DNA of 18,261 bases from Thermoplasmata archaeon (GCA_022749905.1 JAKIWU010000008.1:1-18261); one strand, 5' to 3'. Positions 6,368-13,629 are shown, numbered from the stretch's first letter. Made by a program: numbers and translations. The notes: generated by a model not told the origin, from the letters alone.

Positions 6368-7731
6368 CGGGAGAGGGCGGGTTCGAGCCGACGAAGCAGG
6401 CGATCGGTCTTCTCGGCGGCCGCCGTGACATAGGGTCCGGGATCGAGGAGCCGCTCCACCTCGTCGCGCGGAAGCCAGCGCGTCACCGAGGGATCCGCAC
6501 TCGCGCGTTCCCGCAGGCTCGCGCTCGATCGGGCGCCGGCCGTGAGCTTACGGACCAGCTCGTGCGCCTCGCCCCGTGCGAGGCCCTTGCGCGTGAGGCC
6601 GAGCATGAGCGATTCCGCCATGGTAGCGCCCCCCGAGGAGGCGAGGTGGGCCGCCATCCGGTCGGTGTCGACGACGAGCTTCGCGTAGACGCCCGTCAGG
6701 CGGACGAGGAGGTCGTCGGCGAGGACGATCGCATGCGGGATCACGATCCGCTCGTTGGCCGAGTTCGTGAGATCGCGCTCGTGCCACAAGGCGATATTCT
6801 CGAGCGGCGGGAGGGCGAAGGCGCGCACGAGCCGCGCCAGGGAGGTCACGGTCTCCGAGACGATGGGATTGCGCTTCTGGGCCATGGTCGAGCTTCCGAC
6901 CTGGTGCGCCTCGTCGAACCACTCGGAAACCTCGCCGATCTCCGTACGCTGGAGGTTGCGGACTTCGGTCGAGAGACGCTCCGCCGTGCCGGCAACGAGC
7001 GCGAGGAGGTTGGTAAGTTCGGCGATCCGGTCCCGCCCCACGACTTGGGTCGGCGCATCGTCCGTCGCGAGCCCGAGCCGCGCCATCGTGCGCGCCTCCA
7101 CGCTTGCGGATTTGGATCCGAGGCCCGCCCCGGTGCCCACCGCCCCGGCGATCTTGCCGACCGCGACCCTCGGCGTAAGTTCGTCGAGCCGATCGCGGTG
7201 CCGCAGCACTTCCGCTGCCGCGACCGCGAGCTTGTAGCCAAAGCTCAGCGGGACCGCATGCTGGCCGTGGGTCCGTCCCACCTCGGCCGTGGCGCGGTGG
7301 CGTTTCGCCTGATCGACCAGCACCCGGACCAGTTCGGTGAGGTCGCGTCGCAGGATCGCGATCGCGCTCTGAAGTTCGAGCCCGAGTGCGGTGTCGGTGA
7401 TGTCGTTCGACGTCGCCCCGAAGTGGACCCAGGCCCCGCCCGCTCCGGACTGTTCAGCCAGGGCGCGCGTGATCGCCATGACGTCGTGCTGTACCTCGCG
7501 CTCGAGGGCATCGACCCGATCGACGGTCACGTGGCCCGAGCTCGCGGCCCGGGAGATCGCTGCGGCCGCGTCCTTGGGGATGAGTCCTTCCTCGGCCTCG
7601 CTCTCGGCGAGCGCGGCCTCCACGCGGAGCACGCGATCGAGGCGCGCACGTCGCGAGAAAAGGGCGCGAACCTCTTCGCGACCGTAGCGAAAGTCGAGGG
7701 CACAAATCGGCCCCGCGTCGCCTGAGGACAC
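6364..7731 (-). CDS. purB: Adenylosuccinate lyase
   Basis: A 455-residue member of the aspartase/fumarase superfamily, closest to PurB, which removes fumarate from SAICAR and from adenylosuccinate in purine synthesis. The N-terminus has the PurB-type LDFRYGREEVRALFS sequence. The body shows FGATSNDITDT and TEVGRTHGQHAVP-like blocks (the substrate and general-acid region), and the flexible signature loop GSSTMAQKRNP is at 279-289. The usual loop has Pro after Met; here it is Ala284. The GTG start at 7731 is chosen over an ATG 95 codons upstream: it gives the standard length, and TCTTATACC is centred 25 bases before it, so the mRNA is probably leaderless. A related lyase of the family (such as a cycloisomerase) is possible but less likely. 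Confidence 0.88.
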   Translation of the reverse strand: MSSGDAGPICALDFRYGREEVRALFSRRARLDRVLRVEAALAESEAEEGLIPKDAAAAISRAASSGHVTVDRVDALEREVQHDVMAITRALAEQSGAGGAWVHFGATSNDITDTALGLELQSAIAILRRDLTELVRVLVDQAKRHRATAEVGRTHGQHAVPLSFGYKLAVAAAEVLRHRDRLDELTPRVAVGKIAGAVGTGAGLGSKSASVEARTMARLGLATDDAPTQVVGRDRIAELTNLLALVAGTAERLSTEVRNLQRTEIGEVSEWFDEAHQVGSSTMAQKRNPIVSETVTSLARLVRAFALPPLENIALWHERDLTNSANERIVIPHAIVLADDLLVRLTGVYAKLVVDTDRMAAHLASSGGATMAESLMLGLTRKGLARGEAHELVRKLTAGARSSASLRERASADPSVTRWLPRDEVERLLDPGPYVTAAAEKTDRLLRRLEPALSR

Positions 7732-7751
7732 AGTCGCGTGACCCGTCACCC

Positions 7752-7760
7752 GGTATAAGA
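7752..7760 (-). promoter_or_regulatory. TATA-like element for the purB-pcc1 operon
   Basis: The minus strand reads TCTTATACC, centred 25 bases upstream of the purB GTG. This is the clearest TATA box in the window and fits a leaderless transcript. It rules out the much longer upstream-extended reading frame. Confidence 0.7.
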
Positions 7761-7811
7761 GGGTGCCCGATTTTCGTGCGAATTCGTCGGGGCCGATCGC
7801 CCGGCCAGAGC

Positions 7812-7819
7812 CTTTCAAG
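7812..7819 (+). promoter_or_regulatory. Candidate promoter element for carbamate kinase
   Basis: CTTTCAAG lies about 46 bases before the start codon. The same eight bases occur before the DUF92 gene at 10266-10273. From here transcription would begin near 7842, leaving a ~20-base leader that contains the Shine-Dalgarno. Confidence 0.4.
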
Positions 7820-7846
7820 TTCCTGCCGGTGGGCACGTCGGCCCTC

Positions 7847-7854
7847 GGAGGGGG
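7847..7854 (+). promoter_or_regulatory. Shine-Dalgarno of carbamate kinase
   Basis: GGAGGGG ends 7 bases before the GTG at 7862. It is one of the strongest ribosome-binding sites in the window and fixes the start. Confidence 0.75.
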
Positions 7855-7861
7855 CTGAACC

Positions 7862-8818
7862 GTGCCACGGATTCTCGTCGCCCTGGGGGGGAATGCCCTC
7901 GCCGCCCCGAGCGGGGACGGCTCCTGGGCCGAAGCGACGAGGCGGATGCGATCGGTCGCTCCCGCGCTTTCCGAATTGGTTCGGGAGGGATGGGAGCTCC
8001 TCCTCACGCACGGCAACGGGCCGCAGGTCGGACGCTTGCTGCGTCAAGGCGAAATCGCCGAGCGCGAGGTCCCCATGCTCCCGATCGATGTTCTCGGCGC
8101 CGAGAGCGAGGGCCAGATCGGATACCTCATTCAACAGGAGCTCGGCGCAGCGCTCGCGCGGGACCACGTCCCGCGACCCGTTCTGCCCATCATCTCCCGC
8201 ATCGAGGTGGCCCGTGGGGACCCCGCGTTCCGGACACCCTCGAAGCCCGTCGGCCGATACTATTCGGATGCCGAGGCCCGGATTCTGAAGAAACGCAACG
8301 GCTGGGCGATGCGATTCGACGGAGCCCGGGGCGGGTGGCGGCGGCTTCTTCCCTCCCCGAAGCCGGTGCGTTGGCTCGAGGCCCCGGCGATCGCGTCGCT
8401 CGTCCGAACGGGGTGGGCGAGCCGATGCGTACCGGTACTCGCGGGTGGCGGGGGTGTGCCCGTCGTGGCGAGGGGCAAGTCTCGCTTTGAGGGCGTCGAG
8501 GCGGTGATCGACAAGGACCGGAGCGCCGCCCTGATCGCCCGCGCCCTCGAGGTCGAAACGCTCGCCATCGTCACCGACGTGCCCGCGGTCTCGCTCGGAT
8601 TCCGGAAACCCTGGGAGACGGTGCTCAATGAGACGAGCATGGAGGCACTCTCGGAGGCCCTCGAGCGAGGCGAGTTCGGTGAGGGCACGATGGCGCCCAA
8701 GGTAGAAGCCGTCCTCGATTTTCTGCGCGCTGGTGGAGCGCGCGCGGTCATCTGCGACATTCCGCATCTAGGGCGCGCGGTGCGAGACACCGCGGGAACT
8801 CGGGTTCGAAGAGGGTGA
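7862..8818 (+). CDS. arcC: Carbamate kinase
   Basis: A 318-residue amino-acid-kinase-family protein that interconverts ATP plus carbamate and ADP plus carbamoyl phosphate. Motifs: ALGGNAL at the N-terminus (GGN 9-11), the THGNGPQVG loop (49-57), PVLAGGGGVPVV, the VIDKDRSAALIA nucleotide-site block, and the C-terminal EGTMAPKVEAVLDFL block corresponding to the family's GSMGPKV. The length matches bacterial and archaeal enzymes. There is no arginine deiminase or ornithine carbamoyltransferase gene nearby, so it is not part of a visible arc operon. Its direction (ATP formation from carbamoyl phosphate, or carbamoyl phosphate supply) cannot be decided. It is divergent from purB and its last 51 bases overlap the convergent asparagine-synthetase-like gene. 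Confidence 0.93.
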   Translation: MPRILVALGGNALAAPSGDGSWAEATRRMRSVAPALSELVREGWELLLTHGNGPQVGRLLRQGEIAEREVPMLPIDVLGAESEGQIGYLIQQELGAALARDHVPRPVLPIISRIEVARGDPAFRTPSKPVGRYYSDAEARILKKRNGWAMRFDGARGGWRRLLPSPKPVRWLEAPAIASLVRTGWASRCVPVLAGGGGVPVVARGKSRFEGVEAVIDKDRSAALIARALEVETLAIVTDVPAVSLGFRKPWETVLNETSMEALSEALERGEFGEGTMAPKVEAVLDFLRAGGARAVICDIPHLGRAVRDTAGTRVRRG

Positions 8819-9580
8819 CGACGTCGCAGGCTCGCGACGCAGTAGGCGCGCAATCCCTGTCCCGTACTGGATCGCGAGCTTGGCGCGCCCCGCGATCTCA
8901 CGCGGAACCCCGCGGTGGACCGCCCATTCGCGAAGCAAGGGCTTCGTCGTGCCCCCTGCGGGAAGGGGGGGGAGGGGGATCGAGCTCGCGTACGCTCGGA
9001 ACGAGGGGTCGAGGTACGGCGAACGGAGGTCCTTTCCGAACGCGCGTGCGATCGCGAGCGACCTCGGCCAATCGCCTTCCAGCAGCTGCGCGAGGTCAGC
9101 GATCCGTCGCTGCTCGGCTGCGCTCGGCTCGAGCTTGCGGAAGTGGGCATACCCACCGAACAGTTCGTCAGCGCCTTGCCCCGTCACCACGACCGATCGT
9201 TCGGAGGTCCGCACCGCGAGTGCGAGACTGAGTTGGACGCTCCGCACGGGTTCCCGGGATTCCCTGAGCAACGGAGCCATCTCCAAGGCTGCCCGCCGGA
9301 CCTCTTCGACGCTGACTTCGACGCGTGTGAGAGGGAGGTCCAGGATGCGCGCGGCCGAGCTCGCCTGCGCGAGGTCGCGAGAGCCCCGGACGCCGATAGC
9401 GAGGGCATCGAAGGGAACGCGCTCTCGCAAGGCGAGCGCGACGAGCGCGGAATCGACGCCGCCGCTGAAGAGGAGACCCACCACAGGGACGCCGAGGACC
9501 AACGAATCGACGGCGGAGTCGAACCGCTCGTCGAGCGCTCGGAACGTCCGCTGCGGGCTCGAGCCCTCGTCTGCTGGCAC
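8768..9580 (-). CDS. Stand-alone asparagine-synthetase-type PP-loop ATPase domain
   Basis: A 270-residue protein equivalent to the C-terminal synthetase domain of AsnB. It has the PP-loop SGGVDS at 39-44 and the GQGADELFGGY block at 134-144, plus the later KDLRSPYLD and KLAIQYGTG blocks. The N-terminal glutaminase (Ntn) domain with its catalytic Cys is absent, so it would use free ammonia, another amine, or a separate glutaminase. Amidation of Asp or of another acid are both possible. Recognisable homology ends near residue 250; the remaining Ser/Pro/Arg-rich tail lies mostly antisense to the 3' end of carbamate kinase. The GTG start sits 28-29 bases from a TATA-like element (leaderless). Similar short forms are known in archaea. 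Confidence 0.82.
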   Translation of the reverse strand: MPADEGSSPQRTFRALDERFDSAVDSLVLGVPVVGLLFSGGVDSALVALALRERVPFDALAIGVRGSRDLAQASSAARILDLPLTRVEVSVEEVRRAALEMAPLLRESREPVRSVQLSLALAVRTSERSVVVTGQGADELFGGYAHFRKLEPSAAEQRRIADLAQLLEGDWPRSLAIARAFGKDLRSPYLDPSFRAYASSIPLPPLPAGGTTKPLLREWAVHRGVPREIAGRAKLAIQYGTGIARLLRREPATSSPSSNPSSRGVSHRAP

Positions 9581-9605
9581 GGCTTCCGACCGAAAGGCCC
9601 GCGTC

Positions 9606-9613
9606 GTTAAGCC
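9606..9613. promoter_or_regulatory. TATA-like element shared by divergent asnB-like and gmhB-like genes
   Basis: GTTAAGCC (minus strand GGCTTAAC) is the only A/T-rich element in the 65-base gap. It is centred about 29 bases from the minus-strand GTG (leaderless spacing) and about 37 from the plus-strand GTG at 9646, which has a Shine-Dalgarno-like GGAGAGG at 9635-9641. Confidence 0.5.
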
Positions 9614-9645
9614 CTCTCACCGGTCGCCGAGGTCGGAGAGGTCTC

Positions 9646-10251
9646 GTGGCCGATCGCTCGGACGGCTCTGGACAGAACGGTTCCCCGGACCCAACGTCCG
9701 GCGCGCGCCGAGCCGTGTTCGTGGATCGCGACGGGACGATCAATCCGGATCTCAAGTACCTCCGCGACGCCGACCGCCTCGAGGTGTACCGAGGTGTCAG
9801 CGAAGGCGTCCGGCTCCTCCGCGAGCATGGATTCCTCGCGGTGTGCGTGACCAACCAGTCCGGGGTGGAGCGAGGATTCTACACTGAAGCGGACGTCGAT
9901 CGCATCCACGGGCGCGTCAACGAGATCCTCGCCCGGGGGGGAACGGCGATCGACCGGTTCTACTACTGTCCCCACGCCCCGGAAACGGGCTGCCGTTGCC
10001 GAAAGCCCGGCACCTTGCTGTTCGAACGGGCGAGCGCCGAGCTGGGCATCTCCTTCGCCTCGAGCGCCATCCTGGGCGATCGGAGCATCGACATCGAGGC
10101 GGGAGAGAAGCTCGGCATGCTCACGGTCCTCGTGCCGTCGCGCGGGCATGAGGAGGAAGTACTCCGGGAGTGCAAGGAGCGGGGCGTCCGCCCCGACCTC
10201 GTGGCTCCGTCCTTCCGGGCGGGCGCCGCGCGCCTTCTCCATCGTGGTTAG
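9646..10251 (+). CDS. gmhB: HAD-IIIA phosphatase of the D-glycero-D-manno-heptose-1,7-bisphosphate 7-phosphatase (GmhB) type
   Basis: A 201-residue HAD-superfamily enzyme. Motif I is FVDRDGT (nucleophile D27, acid D29), motif II TNQSG (69-73), the zinc-binding loop CPHAPETGCRC (C108, H110, C116, C118) followed by RKP (K120), and motif IV GDRSID (144-149). The zinc loop and motif spacing are those of GmhB, which dephosphorylates heptose bisphosphate for nucleotide-heptose synthesis; the histidinol-phosphatase branch is a near relative. No other heptose gene is visible, so in this archaeon the substrate could be another sugar bisphosphate. GTG start with a short leader; the first ~20 residues are Ser/Gly-rich and not part of the fold. 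The next gene begins 54 bases downstream. Confidence 0.85.
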   Translation: MADRSDGSGQNGSPDPTSGARRAVFVDRDGTINPDLKYLRDADRLEVYRGVSEGVRLLREHGFLAVCVTNQSGVERGFYTEADVDRIHGRVNEILARGGTAIDRFYYCPHAPETGCRCRKPGTLLFERASAELGISFASSAILGDRSIDIEAGEKLGMLTVLVPSRGHEEEVLRECKERGVRPDLVAPSFRAGAARLLHRG

Positions 10252-10265
10252 GCCCCCGCGACAAG

Positions 10266-10273
10266 CTTTCAAG
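10266..10273 (+). promoter_or_regulatory. Candidate promoter element for the DUF92-queC pair
   Basis: CTTTCAAG is centred about 36 bases upstream of the DUF92 ATG and is identical to the element before carbamate kinase. The predicted leader is about 10 bases. Confidence 0.4.
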
Positions 10274-10304
10274 GGGGGCCCGCTCGGCGCTGCGGGCCTT
10301 CTTG

Positions 10305-11057
10305 ATGCTCATTTGGTGGGAGGCGCTCCTAGGCGTCTTCGTTACAGCCGTCCTCGCCGGGGTTGCGATCCGCGTGGACGCCCTGACGCCGCGCGCGGGA
10401 CTCGTCGGGTTCGCGTTCGGGTCCGTGATCGTCGTGACCGCGGGCTTCGCGTTCCTCGCGCTCCTGGCCCTCTTCCTCATCGGGAGCGTCGGCGCCACGC
10501 GCTACCGGTTCGAGGAGAAACAGCGCAAGAACCTCCAAGAAGGGACGAAAGGGGAGCGCGGGGTCGCGAACGTCGCTTCCCACATTCTCGTTCCCTCCGC
10601 GCTCGCGCTCGGCAGCGTCGGACTTCCTTCGGTGCTCCCGCCCCCCACCCTCGCGGTTCTGTTTGTCGCCGCGCTCGCCTTCGGTTCGGCGGACACCTTC
10701 GCGAGCGAGTTCGGGGTCCTTGCCGGACGGGCGCGCAGCATCGTCAGCGGCAAGCCCGTCCCACCGGGCACAAACGGCGGGATCTCCCTTCGGGGGGAGA
10801 CGTGGGCCCTGATCGGAGCCGTGACCACCGCCACCGTGGGACTCGCCCTGCTCCTGCTCTTCTCTGATCCCGTCCCACGGCCGCTTCTCCTCGTGGGCGT
10901 GGCCGCCCTCTCCGGATTCGTCGGCTGCCAGATCGACAGCGTCCTCGGGGAGCTCCTCGAGAACCGGGGCGCGCTCACGAAAGGCGGCACCAACCTCGCG
11001 AGCATGCTCGCCACCGTCGGGATCGCCTCGGCCCTGCTGCTCGGAGTCGGAGCGTGA
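10305..11057 (+). CDS. DUF92 family integral membrane protein (VTE6-like)
   Basis: A 250-residue polytopic membrane protein of the DUF92/TIGR00297 family. It shows several hydrophobic segments and the family's conserved polar stretches: a GSVGATRYRFEEKQRKN block, FGSADTFASEFG, the GTNGGISLRGE block and a late DSVLGELLENRG block. The plant member VTE6 is a phytyl-phosphate kinase, which turns an isoprenoid monophosphate into the diphosphate. By analogy this protein may phosphorylate a polyprenyl monophosphate such as geranylgeranyl phosphate; that function is inferred. The ATG at 10305 places the first membrane segment at the N-terminus. The open frame extends 45 codons further but runs into the gmhB-like gene and lacks family sequence. 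The stop overlaps the queC start (GTGA). Confidence 0.85.
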   Translation: MLIWWEALLGVFVTAVLAGVAIRVDALTPRAGLVGFAFGSVIVVTAGFAFLALLALFLIGSVGATRYRFEEKQRKNLQEGTKGERGVANVASHILVPSALALGSVGLPSVLPPPTLAVLFVAALAFGSADTFASEFGVLAGRARSIVSGKPVPPGTNGGISLRGETWALIGAVTTATVGLALLLLFSDPVPRPLLLVGVAALSGFVGCQIDSVLGELLENRGALTKGGTNLASMLATVGIASALLLGVGA

Positions 11058-11749
11058 GAGCCCGGCGACGTCGCGCCCCGGAGGGGTCCGTCGTCCTGCT
11101 GTCGGGGGGGATGGATTCGGCGACCTGCCTCGCGTTGGCCGCTCGTCGCGGGACCGTGCACGCCCTCTCGGTTCACTACGGTCAGCGGCATCCGCGCGAG
11201 CTCCGAAGCGCGCGCGCACTGGCGCGGCATTTCGGAGCCGCCTCGCACTCGGTCGTTCGGTTGCCCATCGGCCCGCTCCTCGACTCCGCGCTCACGCAGC
11301 ATCGCCGGACCCTGACGCGTCGACCGGGGCGCTCGATCCCACCGACCTACGTGCCGGCGCGCAACACCCTCTTCCTCGCTCTCGCGCTCGGTCTTGCCGA
11401 GAGCCGGAAGGCGCGTGCGATCTACTTCGGGGCCAACGCCGTGGACTACTCGGGCTATCCGGATTGTCGTCCGGAGTTCGTCCGGGCGTTCCGTCGCCTC
11501 GCCCGTCTCGCGACCAAGACGGGGGTCGAGGGCCGGCCCATCGCGATCCGGGCGCCCCTCCTCCATCGCTCGAAACCCGATATCGTGCGGCTCGGGGAAC
11601 GCCTGCGCGTCCCGTGGGCGCTCACGTGGAGCTGCTACGAGGGAGGCCGGCGCCCCTGCTCGACCTGCGACGCGTGCCGGCTTCGGCGTCGAGGCTTCAA
11701 GGGAGCGCACGTGCGCGACCCCCTCGACATCGCGGGGACAACGCCCTGA
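11054..11749 (+). CDS. queC: 7-cyano-7-deazaguanine synthase
   Basis: A 231-residue PP-loop enzyme that converts 7-carboxy-7-deazaguanine to preQ0 with ATP and ammonia. In archaea preQ0 is inserted into tRNA by archaeal TGT to make archaeosine at position 15. Motifs: the PP-loop SGGMDS at 17-22, VHYGQRHPRE, VPARNTLFLALA, the FGANAVDYSGYPDCRPEF block, and four C-terminal zinc cysteines (C194, C202, C205, C208). The N-terminus has a short Arg-rich lead. Its GTG overlaps the DUF92 stop by 4 bases, with GGAG at 11043-11046 in range, so translation is likely coupled. Other queuosine/archaeosine genes (queD, queE, tgt) are not in the window. Convergent with argS, with 34 bases between. Confidence 0.95.
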   Translation: MRARRRRAPEGSVVLLSGGMDSATCLALAARRGTVHALSVHYGQRHPRELRSARALARHFGAASHSVVRLPIGPLLDSALTQHRRTLTRRPGRSIPPTYVPARNTLFLALALGLAESRKARAIYFGANAVDYSGYPDCRPEFVRAFRRLARLATKTGVEGRPIAIRAPLLHRSKPDIVRLGERLRVPWALTWSCYEGGRRPCSTCDACRLRRRGFKGAHVRDPLDIAGTTP

Positions 11750-11783
11750 GCGAGGCCCCGCGCGAAGACCTAGAACGACCGGC

Positions 11784-13592
11784 TCACATGCGCTCGAGCC
11801 GCGGGAGTCCGAGGAGATCGAGCGTAATCCCGAGGGTATCGCGCGCGGCGGCGACGAGCGCGAGCCGGCTCGACCGCTCCGCTCCGGCAGTGAGCACCGG
11901 CACGGACTGGTAGAAACGGTTGAACGCCTCGGCGAGGTCGTGGGCGTACCCCGCGAGGGCGTGAACGTGGCCGGAGGCCGCCGCGTACTGGATGCGGCTC
12001 GGCAACCGTGAGATCGTCCGGAGGAGCGCTCGCTCGGGCTCCTTCCCGAGCTCCGCGCCCGCGAAGGCGAAGGGGGGCGTGGTCCCTTCGGCCTTGCGAA
12101 GCAGGCTCGTCGCCCGCACGAAGGAGTACTGGACGAAGGGGCCGCTGCGACCCTCGAACGAGAGGGCCTCCTCCCAGCGGAACGCCACGGTCTTGTCGGG
12201 CGCCACGCGAACGATATGGTAGCGGATCGCGCCGGCAGCGATCGCCTGCGCGATGGAGGCAACCTCGGCATCGGAGACCTCGGGCCACCGTGCGCGCACT
12301 TCCAGGCGCGCCCGGGCTTCGGCTTCATCGAGGAGGTCGTCGAGCGAGATCGCCGTGCCCTTGCGGGTCGACATTCTCCCACCCTCCGGCACCGTGAGGT
12401 CTTGGTAGATGACAAACTCCGGCCGGCGGGTCTCCCCGAGCTCCGTGAGCAGCACCTCGAGGGTGCGCGCGTGAAGCCGGTGGTCCTGCCCGAGCACATC
12501 GATGACGCGGGGGAAGCGCGCGAACTTCGCGAGGTGGTAGGCGATGTCGCGTGCCGCGTAGAGGCTCGTCCCGTTCGCCCGCGTTACGATGAGATGCGCC
12601 GTCTTCTTCGGCAGGCCGTAGGTCGAGGCGTCGATCGCGAGCGCCCCGTTCTCCTCGCGGAGGGCGTGCGGAGCGTGTCCGAGCCGTTTCAGGACGGCGG
12701 CGACGCTTCCGTCGTTCAGGAAGGTCGACTCCCAGACGAGCTCGTCGAAGGTGACCCCGATGCGACCGAGCGAGGCAAGCATCCCGTCGAGGATCGATTG
12801 CGCGATCTCCCGGTGACGCGGCGGCGCGACCCCGGATTCGAGCGACTCGTTGATCTGGGCGACCTCCCGCGCTGCCTCGGGGTGGGTCTTGAGGAACGCG
12901 CTGACGGCAGGGTACGGTCGACCGAAGTGGACGTCCCCCGACTCGTCCGTCGGGGACGCGGACTCCGAGCCCGCGAGGGAGGCGCGCGCCTCCTCGGGCC
13001 ATTCGGTGACCGGCTTCGACCAGATCCAGGTGATCATCGCCGCCTGGCGGCCAAGATCGTCGACGTAGTACTGCGTGGTAACGGGGGAGCCCGCGGCGCG
13101 CAGGACCTTCGCGAGCGTGTCGCCGATGAGCCCGTTGCGGATCCGCCCGACATGGAGCGGTCCCGTCGGATTCGCACTCGTGTGCTCGACGCAGGCGGCA
13201 GGGCGGGGCCGATCGGACCTCCCGTACGACGCGCCCCGTCGCGCCACGAGCCCCAGGGTCACGTCGGCGAGCCACACGGGGTCCGTCGAGAAGTTGACGT
13301 ACGGGCCGGTCGCCTCCACCGCGTGGAGCCCAATCGGAAGCGGCAGGCCGTCGGCAACACTGCGAGCGAACAGATCGGGGGCGGCACCGGCTTGGCTCGC
13401 CGGACGATGGAGCGGCAGGGCGATGTCGTGACCGGAGCTTGCGCTCAGGTCGAGCTGCGCCGCGAGCCACGCGCGGTCCACGGAGGCGTGGAGTTGTTCA
13501 AGCCTCGGAAGCAGCGCATCGAGAAGGGGATCCAGGAGGAGGTCCCAAGGGTCGGTCACCTCGGCGGGGAGCGAGGCGACCGTCGTCGGCAT
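11784..13592 (-). CDS. argS: Arginyl-tRNA synthetase
   Basis: A 602-residue class I aminoacyl-tRNA synthetase that charges tRNA-Arg. The N-terminal ~115 residues form the ArgRS-specific additional domain. The HIGH-equivalent HVGR is at 147-150 within the diagnostic TSANPTGPLHVGR block, and the KMSKS-equivalent MSTRKG is at 407-412. The C-terminal anticodon-binding domain ends in the normal DTLGITLDLLGLPRLERM pattern, so the protein is full length. The ATG start is preceded by a short leader with no Shine-Dalgarno, and a TATA-like CGTTAAGTC is centred about 34 bases upstream. It is transcribed alone, divergent from the ThiI-like gene and convergent with queC. Confidence 0.96.
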   Translation of the reverse strand: MPTTVASLPAEVTDPWDLLLDPLLDALLPRLEQLHASVDRAWLAAQLDLSASSGHDIALPLHRPASQAGAAPDLFARSVADGLPLPIGLHAVEATGPYVNFSTDPVWLADVTLGLVARRGASYGRSDRPRPAACVEHTSANPTGPLHVGRIRNGLIGDTLAKVLRAAGSPVTTQYYVDDLGRQAAMITWIWSKPVTEWPEEARASLAGSESASPTDESGDVHFGRPYPAVSAFLKTHPEAAREVAQINESLESGVAPPRHREIAQSILDGMLASLGRIGVTFDELVWESTFLNDGSVAAVLKRLGHAPHALREENGALAIDASTYGLPKKTAHLIVTRANGTSLYAARDIAYHLAKFARFPRVIDVLGQDHRLHARTLEVLLTELGETRRPEFVIYQDLTVPEGGRMSTRKGTAISLDDLLDEAEARARLEVRARWPEVSDAEVASIAQAIAAGAIRYHIVRVAPDKTVAFRWEEALSFEGRSGPFVQYSFVRATSLLRKAEGTTPPFAFAGAELGKEPERALLRTISRLPSRIQYAAASGHVHALAGYAHDLAEAFNRFYQSVPVLTAGAERSSRLALVAAARDTLGITLDLLGLPRLERM

Positions 13593-13604
13593 CGAGAGAG
13601 CAAC

Positions 13605-13613
13605 GCTAAAACG
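13605..13613 (+). promoter_or_regulatory. TATA-like element for the ThiI-like gene
   Basis: GCTAAAACG is centred 30 bases before the GTG at 13639 and predicts a leaderless or nearly leaderless mRNA. It lies between the argS start codon and the argS TATA element, so the two promoters face each other and overlap. Confidence 0.5.
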
Positions 13614-13620
13614 GCGTATC

Positions 13621-13629
13621 CGACTTAAC
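13621..13629 (-). promoter_or_regulatory. TATA-like element for argS
   Basis: The minus strand carries GTTAAGTCG, centred about 33 bases before the argS ATG. It sits within 20 bases of the ThiI-like gene's start codon, so initiation from the two promoters may interfere. Confidence 0.45.

Noticed and set aside
5929..7725. 598-codon open frame on the plus strand across prefoldin beta, pcc1 and purB
   Set aside because: Arg/Gly/Pro-rich translation with no domain, lying opposite well-recognised genes; a typical antisense artefact of high-GC coding DNA.
7732..8016. 95-codon N-terminal extension of purB
   Set aside because: Passes through the purB TATA element and into the start of carbamate kinase, and adds sequence not found in PurB.
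7862..9580. Carbamate kinase plus asparagine-synthetase domain as a dedicated two-gene pathway
   Set aside because: They are convergent rather than co-transcribed, so position alone does not support a joint pathway.
10502..12499. 665-codon minus-strand frame across DUF92, queC and part of argS
   Set aside because: Low-complexity Arg/Ser-rich translation that opposes three confident genes.
12216..13628. 470-codon plus-strand frame opposite argS
   Set aside because: No family similarity; argS motifs on the other strand explain the DNA.
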